Shown here: piece after piece, positions 57,607 to 64,000 of the stretch | Position numbering within the stretch: the first letter of the stretch is position 1 | Layout of the letters: each line of letters begins with the position of its first letter | NCBI GenBank assembly: GCA_963702955.1 | Contig: OY969774.1 | Coordinates: 1-64,000, forward strand | Length of the DNA stretch: 64,000 nucleotides | Source: VRUE01 sp963702955 | GTDB taxonomy: Bacteria; Actinomycetota; Thermoleophilia; Solirubrobacterales; 70-9 | Direction of reading: 5' to 3' | The notes under the pieces: model-generated | What the model was told of the DNA's origin: nothing | Seen by the model: only the letters and a program-made list of their open reading frames with translations | The model's database searches: none | Program-made: the position numbers and the translations under genes

Positions 57607-58698
57607 ATGAGACTCAGCGGAATCACCAAGCAGAAGACCAGCAGCGTCGTCGGCCTCGACATCGAGGCGGGCAGCATCGCCGCGACCGAGGTGCGCTCCA
57701 ACGGCACGACGGAGATGCTCGGCTCGGCGATCGCTCCGCTGGACCCCGGCGCCTTCCACGAGGGCGAGGTGCTCGACGCCGACCGCCTCTCCGCGGCGTT
57801 GAAGAGCATGTTCGCCGAGCACAAGCTGTCGAAGCAGGTGCGGCTCGGCGTCGGCAACCAGCGGGTCGTCGTCCGCACCGTGCGGCTGCCGGCGATCGAG
57901 GACCCGAAGGAGATGGAGGCGGCCGTCCGCTTCCAGGCGCAGGAGCAGATGCCGATGCCGCTCGACCAGGCGGTGCTGGAGCACCAGGTGGTGGGCGGCG
58001 TGCCGGCCGAGGAGGGGCAGGCGCCGCAGCTCGACGTGATCGTCGTCGCCGCCCGCCGCGACATGGTCTCCAGCTTCGTCGAGCCGATTCGTCGCGCCGG
58101 GCTCGACCCGGTCGGGGTCGACCTCTCCGCCTTCGGGATGATCCGCGCCCTCGCCGACGCCGGCGCGGCTGCCGCGAACGGCGGGTCCGCCGGCGAGCGC
58201 CCCTCCACCGCGGTCCTCTACTGCAGCGTCGGCGACGTCACCAACCTTGCCGTCGCCCGTGGCCGCTCCTGCCTCTTCACCCGCGTCTCCCACGCCGGCC
58301 TGGAGCCGATCTCCGAATCGCTGGCCGGCTCGCTCGGGCTGACGGCGGGACACGCGACGCAGTGGCTGTCCCACGTCGGCCTGGAACTGCCCGTCGAGCA
58401 GGTCGAGGGCGATCCGGAGGTGGTCGCGCCGGTGCGGCGGGCGCTCGAGGACGGCGTCACGACTCTGCTCGACGAGCTGCGGCTCTCACTCGACTACTAC
58501 GGCGCCCAGGAGGCGGCGCTGCCGGTCGAGCGGATCGTCCTCTGCGGACCCGCCGGCGCGATCCCCGGCCTGGCGTCGCGGATGGAAGCCGGGCTCGGCC
58601 TGCCGATAGCCGTTGCGCGGCCGGCCGCGCTGAAGGGCCTCGACGACGGCACGGCGGCCCGCCTCACCCTTCCCTACGGCCTCGCCCTGGAGCGGTAG
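57607..58698 (+). CDS. pilM: Type IV pilus actin-like assembly protein (363 aa)
   Basis: Actin-like ATPase fold: phosphate-1 motif VVGLDIEAGSIAATEV, the PilM signature RLGVGNQRVVVRTVRLPAI, FQAQEQMPMPLDQAV, and adenosine/phosphate-2 motifs (ADAG, IVLCGPAGAIPGL). Cytosolic; links PilB/PilC to PilN. ATG 57607 is chosen; an in-frame ATG at 57526 would add an Arg-rich stretch over the palindrome. GAG codons prevail, unlike the following exported pilN/pilO genes. Confidence 0.9.
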   Translation: MRLSGITKQKTSSVVGLDIEAGSIAATEVRSNGTTEMLGSAIAPLDPGAFHEGEVLDADRLSAALKSMFAEHKLSKQVRLGVGNQRVVVRTVRLPAIEDPKEMEAAVRFQAQEQMPMPLDQAVLEHQVVGGVPAEEGQAPQLDVIVVAARRDMVSSFVEPIRRAGLDPVGVDLSAFGMIRALADAGAAAANGGSAGERPSTAVLYCSVGDVTNLAVARGRSCLFTRVSHAGLEPISESLAGSLGLTAGHATQWLSHVGLELPVEQVEGDPEVVAPVRRALEDGVTTLLDELRLSLDYYGAQEAALPVERIVLCGPAGAIPGLASRMEAGLGLPIAVARPAALKGLDDGTAARLTLPYGLALER

Positions 58699-58702
58699 CG
58701 GG

Positions 58703-59461
58703 ATGCGCCCGGTCAACCTGATCCCCCCCGAGGACCGCCGCGGCGACCAGGCGCCGCTGCGCACCGGGCCGCTCTCCTACATCCTGATCGGCGGGCTGGT
58801 GCTGGCGCTCGCCGGGGTCGTCGCGATGGTCCTCGCCGGCAACCAGATCTCCGAAAGCAAGAGCGAACTGACGACGCTGAAGCGCGAAGACGCGGCGGCG
58901 GCGGCGAAGGCGACCCGGCTCGCCTCCTACACCCAGTTCCAGAGCATCAGCGAAGCGCGGGTGCGGACCGTGCAGAGCCTCGCCGACAGCCGCTTCGACT
59001 GGGAACGGGTGCTGCGCGAACTGGCGCTGATCCTGCCGGGCGACGTGCACCTGACCGCGCTGAGCGCCTCGTCGGGCGGCGAAAGCGGCTCGGAAGAATC
59101 GACCGCGTCGGCCTCTGGTATCCAGGGGCCGTCGATGACGATGAGCGGCTGCGCCGACGGGCAGGACGGCGTGGCGACGTTCGTGACCGCGCTGAAGGAC
59201 ATCGACGGGGTCACCCGGGTCGGGCTCCAGTCCTCTCAGGTGAGCGGCGAAGGCGGCGCACTCTCCGCGCCTGAATCTTCCGAATGCAGCGGCGGGGCGA
59301 ACGCGGCCACCTTCCTGCTGGTCGTCGCCTTCGACGCGGCGCCGGTCCCGCCAAGCGAAGCCGAAGGCACGACCGAAGCCGCTCCGGAAGCCGCCTCGAC
59401 CGCGAGCGAAGGCTCGGAAGGCGCGAGCGAATCCGGCGGCGAAGGCTCGGAAGGAAGCTGA
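58703..59461 (+). CDS. pilN: Pilus alignment protein PilN (252 aa)
   Basis: Starts with the PilN motif VNLIPPEDRR, which docks in PilM, then one transmembrane helix (about 26-46), a coiled coil and an alpha/beta domain (VLRELALILPGDVHLTALSA ... FVTALKDIDGVTRVGLQSS). The C-terminal tail is Glu/Ser/Ala-rich and low in complexity. It lies 4 bp after pilM and 1 bp before pilO. Confidence 0.9.
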   Translation: MRPVNLIPPEDRRGDQAPLRTGPLSYILIGGLVLALAGVVAMVLAGNQISESKSELTTLKREDAAAAAKATRLASYTQFQSISEARVRTVQSLADSRFDWERVLRELALILPGDVHLTALSASSGGESGSEESTASASGIQGPSMTMSGCADGQDGVATFVTALKDIDGVTRVGLQSSQVSGEGGALSAPESSECSGGANAATFLLVVAFDAAPVPPSEAEGTTEAAPEAASTASEGSEGASESGGEGSEGS

Positions 59462-59462
59462 G

Positions 59463-60260
59463 ATGGCGACGATGGGGAAATCGAGCGGCCCGACGATCGT
59501 CGCGATGATCGTCGTCGTCGCGCTGGCGGTCGCCTTCTGGATGCTCCTGTTGAGCCCCAAGCGCGACGAAGCGTCGAAGCTGGGGGAACAGGTCGAACAG
59601 GCCGAATCGTCGCTGGCCCAGCACCAGGAAGAAGCCGCCGACGCCGAAGCGGCGCGCAAGCGGTTCCCGGTCGACTACCAGAAGCTGGTCGTCCTCGGAA
59701 AGGCGGTGCCCGGCGGCGACGAAACCGCCTCGCTGCTGGTGCAGCTCAACGGGATCTCCCACCGCGCGAAGACTGAATTCCAGGACATCAGCCTGGGCGC
59801 CGAAGGCAGCGGCTCCGGAGAAGAAGAAGCTCCCGCCGCGCCCGCGAGCGCGAGCGGCACGCCGGTCACGCCGACCGAGGCCGCCGCGTCGCTGCTGCCA
59901 CTGGGGGCGTCGATCGGCCCCGCCGGTCTCGCGGTGATGCCCTACGCGCTCACCTTCAGGGGTGATTTCTTCCAGATCGCCGACTTCATCCACGGGCTCG
60001 ATTCGCTGGTCAAGAGCCATGGCGAAAACGTCGCCGTCAAGGGGCGGCTGCTGACGATCAACGGCTTCACGCTGAACCCCGAAAGCGTGGAAGTGGAAGG
60101 CACGGGCAAGGGAGGATCCTCGCCGGCGCTGACGGCGAGCTTCTCGGTCACCACCTACGTGACTCCACCGGGTCAGGGGACCACCGCCGGCGCCTCGCCG
60201 TCGAGCCCGGAAGAAGGGACCGCGACGCCCGCCTCGACCACCACCGGAGGCGCGCCGTGA
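59463..60260 (+). CDS. pilO: Pilus alignment protein PilO (265 aa)
   Basis: One N-terminal membrane helix (AMIVVVALAVAFWMLLL), a coiled coil (KRDEASKLGEQVEQAESSLA) and the ferredoxin-like PilO fold (VMPYALTFRGDFFQIADFIHGLDSLV). A Thr/Pro/Gly-rich tail ends the protein. Forms a complex with PilN. Overlaps the next gene by 4 bp. Confidence 0.88.
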   Translation: MATMGKSSGPTIVAMIVVVALAVAFWMLLLSPKRDEASKLGEQVEQAESSLAQHQEEAADAEAARKRFPVDYQKLVVLGKAVPGGDETASLLVQLNGISHRAKTEFQDISLGAEGSGSGEEEAPAAPASASGTPVTPTEAAASLLPLGASIGPAGLAVMPYALTFRGDFFQIADFIHGLDSLVKSHGENVAVKGRLLTINGFTLNPESVEVEGTGKGGSSPALTASFSVTTYVTPPGQGTTAGASPSSPEEGTATPASTTTGGAP

Positions 60261-61138
60261 AGCGGCCGCAGATGAAGATGCCCGGGTGGAGGACGCCCTC
60301 CTTCCTCGTCAACCTCTACCACGACCTGCGCGACCGTCGGCTGCTGCCGCTGATCGCCCTGGTGCTGGTGGCGATCGTCGCTACGCCGATCCTGCTCGGC
60401 CAGAAGTCAGAAACGACCCCGCCGCCGGCCGGAGCGGGACAGTTCGCGACGCTGAAGGAAGCAGGCGGAAGGGGCTCGGAGCTGACCGTGGTCGAGGCGA
60501 ACCCGGGCCTGCGCGCCTACCGCAAGCGGCTGCGTGGTCGCAAGCCGACCGACCCGTTCCGGAAGAACCAGCCGAAGCCGCAGTCCGTGATCCTGAGCGG
60601 CGGGGAAGCGGAAAGCGCGCCGGTCGCGTCCTCCGCTCCGGTCACCTCGACCTCTACCACCGTGACGGAAACGAGCAGCTCGAAGACGACCAGCGAATCG
60701 ACGACCACGAAGACCAATGGAAGTGCAGGGGCATACACCGGCAGCGAAGGCAACGGCGAATCGTCGCACGGGACGCTCTACACCTGGGCGGCCGACATAA
60801 CCATCGTCCACAGCAGCGGCAGCGAAGCGGAAGGGAACAAGCAGAGCGACCAGCCCGTGACGCTCAAGGGCGTGCTGGCGCCGACCACCCTTCCCAGCGA
60901 AAAGGTCCAGGTCGTCACCTACATCGGCCGCAGCCCGAAGACCCACCGGCCGACCTTCCTCGTCTCGTCGGAGGTCACCGGCGTCTTCGGCGAAGGCAAA
61001 TGCGCGGCGGGGACCACGACCTGTCAGCTGATCGAACTCGAACTGGGCTTCCCGGAGATCTTCACGTACGGCGAAGGGACCGATCGATACAGCGTCAAGG
61101 TCACGAAGCTGGAACCAGTCGCCAACGGCCATACCTGA
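60257..61138 (+). CDS. PilP-position pilus protein (293 aa)
   Basis: GTG 60257 overlaps the pilO stop. One transmembrane helix (about 32-50: LLPLIALVLVAIVATPILLG), a basic segment (YRKRLRGRKPTDPFRKNQP), a Ser/Thr-rich linker (115-165) and a C-terminal beta domain (VTLKGVLAPTTLPSEKVQVV ... GKCAAGTTTCQLIELELG). Its order after pilMNO and its membrane-plus-beta layout match PilP, but I see no sequence signature, so homology is uncertain. Last gene of the pilus operon. Confidence 0.7.
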   Translation: MKRPQMKMPGWRTPSFLVNLYHDLRDRRLLPLIALVLVAIVATPILLGQKSETTPPPAGAGQFATLKEAGGRGSELTVVEANPGLRAYRKRLRGRKPTDPFRKNQPKPQSVILSGGEAESAPVASSAPVTSTSTTVTETSSSKTTSESTTTKTNGSAGAYTGSEGNGESSHGTLYTWAADITIVHSSGSEAEGNKQSDQPVTLKGVLAPTTLPSEKVQVVTYIGRSPKTHRPTFLVSSEVTGVFGEGKCAAGTTTCQLIELELGFPEIFTYGEGTDRYSVKVTKLEPVANGHT

Positions 61139-61160
61139 TCGGAGCTGCGTTTCCCCAAAA

Positions 61161-61200
61161 CTTCAGTAAGTGAAGCAACAGCGCTACACTCGCTGAAGTG
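61161..61200 (+). promoter_or_regulatory. Operator-like repeats overlapping the HxlR start
   Basis: CTTCA-GTAAG-TGAAG (61161-61175) and CACT-CGCTG-AAGTG (61187-61200), the second covering the GTG start at 61198. Suggests autoregulation and a leaderless message. Confidence 0.5.
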
Positions 61201-61533
61201 AGTGCCGAAAGCAACGCACGCTGTCCCGTCTGCCGCACCGCCGACGTGGTCTGCGGCAAGTGGACCCTGCTGGTGATCCGCGACCTGGCCGAGGGTTGCA
61301 GTCGCTTCTGCGAGTTGGAGCGTTCGCTCGAGGGGATCAGCCCGCGCACCCTTTCGCTGCGCCTGCGGGCGCTCGAAGAAGAGGGGATCGTCGCCCGCAA
61401 CACCTTCCCCGAGGTGCCGCCGCGGGTCGAGTACGCGCTGACCGAGAAGGGCGAGGCCTTGGTCCCTCTGATCGAGGACATGCGCCGCTACGGCGCCCGC
61501 TGGCTGCTCGAAGAGCAACCAGTTCCCGCCTGA
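61198..61533 (+). CDS. HxlR-family transcription regulator (111 aa)
   Basis: Full HxlR/MarR-like winged helix: CPVCRTADVVCGKWTLLVIRDL, FCELERSLEGISPRTLSLRL, ALEEEGIVAR, wing RVEYALTEKG. The N-terminal cysteines (CPVC and C19) could sense redox or metal. GTG 61198 overlaps its own operator-like repeats. Alone between the pilus operon and an unknown gene; the target is probably itself and a neighbour. Confidence 0.88.
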   Translation: MSAESNARCPVCRTADVVCGKWTLLVIRDLAEGCSRFCELERSLEGISPRTLSLRLRALEEEGIVARNTFPEVPPRVEYALTEKGEALVPLIEDMRRYGARWLLEEQPVPA

Positions 61534-61598
61534 ACAACCCCGTCTGCAAGGCGGCGTGCAGGCGGAGGAGCGGGGCGGGGTGGGGGGAAGGTCGGGAC

Positions 61599-63230
61599 GT
61601 GCGCGACCCACTGCTCAACGAGGCGCTGCGGCGGCTTGCCGCCGAGGCGGCGACTCGCTTCGCCACGCTGGTTGCCGGCGGCGATCAGATTCCCTTCGAC
61701 GTCGCCGAGCAGGCCGGTCCCGAGGAGGCCTTCTTCCATAGTTATGTGCCGCTGACCGGGCGCTACGTGCGCGAGCGGGAGGGCGAGCTGCGCTTGCTGC
61801 CCGCGTTCGAGTCGGCGCGCGAGGCGGTCGACGCCGCCGGCGTCGCCGGCTCCTACCTCGAGCAGCGCGGCGAGGCGGTGCCCGCCGCCCCTGTCGAGCG
61901 CGCCGAGCGGCTGCTGGTCGTCTTCCTCGCTTCGCTCTGGGACGGCAGCAACGACTTCTCGATCGACGCGGAGCGGATCGACGCCGCCCTGGCGGCGCTC
62001 GACGCCGAGGTCGGCGACGCCGACGACGCCGAGGTGCTGATCGTGCCGATCGCCGGCCTGCAGATGTCCGTGCCGCGCCTGCGGCTGCCGCACGGCGCCC
62101 AGATCGTCCGCGCCGACCTCTTCGACGCGCCGGTCGAGGCGAAGCGCAGCGAGGGCATGGGCCGCGCCTCCTGGGAGCCGCAGTTCCTGGCGATCGCCGA
62201 GCAGGGCGAGGGCGCCGACAGCGCCGCCGCGGCGCTGCGGCAGCTGCACGAGCTGGTCAGCGTCATGCGTCTCTTCAAGCCCGGCGGCGTCGGCCTCGGG
62301 CCCTACGCCTTCGCGCCCAGCGGCGAGGGCAGCTGGCGCCGCGTCGCGACCGGCGCCCCGGCGCCGCGCGGCGGCGGCTACCGCCTCGACGAGGAGGAGG
62401 CCGAGCGCCTCACCGAGCTGGCGAGCACGCTGGAGGCCCGTCCCGACCCCGCCGGCCCGCTCTCCTGGGCGGTGGGCCGCTTCGAGCTGGGCTGCGAGCG
62501 CGGGACCGCGCTCGAGGGCCTCAGCGACCATCTTCTCGCCCTGCGCGCGGTGCTCGACGGGCAGGGCCCGGTCGGCGCCTCGCTGCCGATGCGCGCCGCG
62601 GCGCTGGTCGCCGGCGGCTCGGCCGACCGGCTCGACGTCCGCGAGCGAATCGAAGCGGCGCTGGAGCTGGAGCGGGCGCTGATGGCCGGCGCCACGGCCG
62701 ACGGCGCGACCGAGCTGGCCGCCTGGATGGAGGAGAGCGTCCGCCGCATCCTCCGCGAAGCCGCCCTCGGCGAGCTCGGTGCAGACCTCAACGAGGCCGC
62801 CGACGAGACCCTGATCGCGACCGGGCTGGGAGCGGGAGACATCGAGATCGCGGTGTCTGTTCAGGAGAGCAGCGACCCCGATCCCGAACTCGAGCCGGCG
62901 GCTGAACGCTTTGCCCCCGAATACGTGGGTAAAAAGTCCAATGGGGCGAGTGAAGAGCCGACCCCGATTGACGAGGAGGAGCACATGCCGGACGACCAGG
63001 ACACCCGCATCCTCGAGCCGATCCCGGACGAGGACGAAATCCGCATCACCGCAACCCCCTGGCTCGACGAGGTCGAGGAGAGCACGCTCGACTTCCGCGC
63101 CGTCGAGGGCGACGTCGAGCACCGCGAGCGGATCGACACGCCGCGCGTCCGCCACCTCTTCCCCGTCCCCGAGGACGCGGACTGGCAGGTTCGCGAGCTC
63201 AACTACGACCACTACCGCCACGCCGGCTGA
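61599..63230 (+). CDS. Acidic protein of unknown function (543 aa)
   Basis: GTG 61599 follows GGGGGGAAGG; the frame is open further upstream but reads through the HxlR gene. Strongly acidic and Ala-rich, mostly helical, with repeated ERxxAALxLERAL-like helices (about 340-400). The terminal ~110 residues look like an appended disordered acidic tail (EEPTPIDEEEHMPDDQD ... DADWQVRELNYDHYRHAG). No signal peptide, membrane span or catalytic motif. I do not recognise it; the ATG within the tail at 62985 could be an independent small start. Confidence 0.65.
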   Translation: MRDPLLNEALRRLAAEAATRFATLVAGGDQIPFDVAEQAGPEEAFFHSYVPLTGRYVREREGELRLLPAFESAREAVDAAGVAGSYLEQRGEAVPAAPVERAERLLVVFLASLWDGSNDFSIDAERIDAALAALDAEVGDADDAEVLIVPIAGLQMSVPRLRLPHGAQIVRADLFDAPVEAKRSEGMGRASWEPQFLAIAEQGEGADSAAAALRQLHELVSVMRLFKPGGVGLGPYAFAPSGEGSWRRVATGAPAPRGGGYRLDEEEAERLTELASTLEARPDPAGPLSWAVGRFELGCERGTALEGLSDHLLALRAVLDGQGPVGASLPMRAAALVAGGSADRLDVRERIEAALELERALMAGATADGATELAAWMEESVRRILREAALGELGADLNEAADETLIATGLGAGDIEIAVSVQESSDPDPELEPAAERFAPEYVGKKSNGASEEPTPIDEEEHMPDDQDTRILEPIPDEDEIRITATPWLDEVEESTLDFRAVEGDVEHRERIDTPRVRHLFPVPEDADWQVRELNYDHYRHAG

Positions 63231-63303
63231 CCGGCGCATATCGGCGTCCTCGGTCGCTCGCGTGCAGAGCACGCCACGCTCCCTGCGTCCTTGATCTGCT
63301 TGG

Positions 63304-64000
63304 TCAGACGGCGCGGCCTGCCGCGATCGCCTCGCGCTCCTCGCTCGAGGCGAACAGGTAGCGGTTGATCTCGGCGAGGCCGCCGAGGTCGTGGACGTCC
63401 TCGTCCAGATAAGGGACGCGGATCACGCCCTTGGTCCGCAGCTCTGCCGCCAGCCGCTCGATGTTGCGGGCGTCGCGCTCGGCCAGCGCCTGGTAGTCGG
63501 CGAAGTTCTCGGCGACGCGGCCGGCCAGCTCGGCGTCGCCCAGCTTCCCGGCCAGCGCCGCGCCGAGGTCGCCGCCGTCGCCGCGCAGCCGCTCGGCCGG
63601 GTAGTGGACCTTGTTGACGACGACGCCGCCGAACGGCAGCTTCGCCTCGACCAGCTTGCGGTGGAAGTAGACGGCCTCGTCAACCGGCTCGCCCTGCGGC
63701 CCGCAGACGACGAGGAAGCAGGTGTGGCGATCGGCCAACAGACTGTTAACCCTCTTGGCGCGGGCCTGGAAGCCGTCGACCATGCCGCTGAAGGCGTTGA
63801 AGAACTCGGCCAGGTCGGCCAGCAGGTCGAAGCCGACGATCCGCTTCAGCACACCGAGGGCGACGGTCGCGCCACGGCCGGCGACCCGCGCCGCCAGCCC
63901 GGTCGGCTTCATGAAGACGCGCAGCGAACGGCCTTCGATGAACTGGGTGAGGCGGCGCGGCGCGTCGAGGAAGTCGAGCGCGTTGCGGGTCGGCGGCGTG
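63304..64000 (-). CDS. ArsA/Get3-type ATPase, C-terminal part (partial)
   Basis: The frame enters from the right edge with TPPTRNALDFLDAP, the DTPPT/switch-like segment of ArsA-family ATPases, followed by RRLTQFIEGRSLRVF, a helical domain (VLKRIVGFDLLADLAEFFNAF), FLVVCGPQGEPVDEAVYF, and GGVVVNKVHYPAE, where the VNK supplies the adenine contact. At least 232 residues are visible; the P-loop half lies outside the window. ATG 63912 is internal and not the start. Role in anion export or membrane-protein targeting is not settled for actinobacterial members. Confidence 0.85.
   Translation of the reverse strand, partial: TPPTRNALDFLDAPRRLTQFIEGRSLRVFMKPTGLAARVAGRGATVALGVLKRIVGFDLLADLAEFFNAFSGMVDGFQARAKRVNSLLADRHTCFLVVCGPQGEPVDEAVYFHRKLVEAKLPFGGVVVNKVHYPAERLRGDGGDLGAALAGKLGDAELAGRVAENFADYQALAERDARNIERLAAELRTKGVIRVPYLDEDVHDLGGLAEINRYLFASSEEREAIAAGRAV

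Overview
The window is GC-rich chromosomal DNA, densely coding, with GTG/TTG starts, 4-bp stop/start overlaps and strong GC hairpins after genes. The combination of large secreted beta-propeller proteins with Cys/Lys-rich tails, a compact type IV pilus (T4P) locus and a short group-1 sigma factor points to a deep-branching actinobacterium, most likely Thermoleophilia/Solirubrobacterales. That assignment is inference from gene families I recognise; I could not run a search.

Layout. (1) 1-20.5 kb: a tandemly duplicated secreted-protein module [small ~245-aa exported protein, ~1500-aa NHL/beta-propeller protein, ~913-aa exported Cys-repeat protein] in two copies (371-8605 and 11308-19537), plus the end of an earlier small gene (2-52) and a third small gene (19744-20490). 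All three complete small genes share a TTGACT-N17-TAtGCA promoter and a hairpin at the predicted transcript 5' end. An 817-aa SIR2-NTPase fusion, probably a defence gene, sits between the two modules. (2) 20.5-34.6 kb: a lipoprotein, a membrane-anchored beta-sandwich protein, a sugar-modification operon (DegT aminotransferase, unknown protein, CapD-like protein with altered active site), an ACT-domain regulator, an HD hydrolase, unknowns, a DUF4143-type ATPase flanked by direct repeats of the rpoD 3' end, rpoD with a terminator in its leader, and a YihY protein. (3) 34.6-39.6 kb: a secreted protein downstream of four paralogous winged-helix/SCP2-like regulators, with shared DNA motifs. (4) 39.8-61.1 kb: a T4P locus (pilX-like, thioredoxin-fold protein, pilB, pilT, pilC, pilA, beta-propeller protein, two minor pilins, pilD, pilM, pilN, pilO, pilP-like). 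It is split at 46.4-51.2 kb by an accessory island (Fic, VapBC, two ATPases, a vapC fragment). pilA is preceded by a cyclic-di-GMP-I (GEMM) riboswitch. (5) 61.2-64 kb: an HxlR regulator, an unknown protein and the end of an ArsA-type ATPase.

How it fits together. The pilus genes encode a full machine: extension and retraction ATPases, platform, alignment complex, peptidase, major pilin and minor pilins. A secreted beta-propeller is translationally coupled to the minor pilins, where other bacteria place PilY1. The riboswitch implies that pilin expression responds to c-di-GMP.

Most unusual signals: two P-loop ATPase genes are each bracketed by copies of a neighbouring gene's 3' end (rpoD; vapC), suggesting small cassettes that insert at gene ends; the riboswitch-pilA unit; the SIR2-NTPase lacking the Walker A lysine; and a regulator array sharing an 11-bp element with a secreted-protein promoter. 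Exported proteins also appear to favour GAA for glutamate while cytosolic ones favour GAG.
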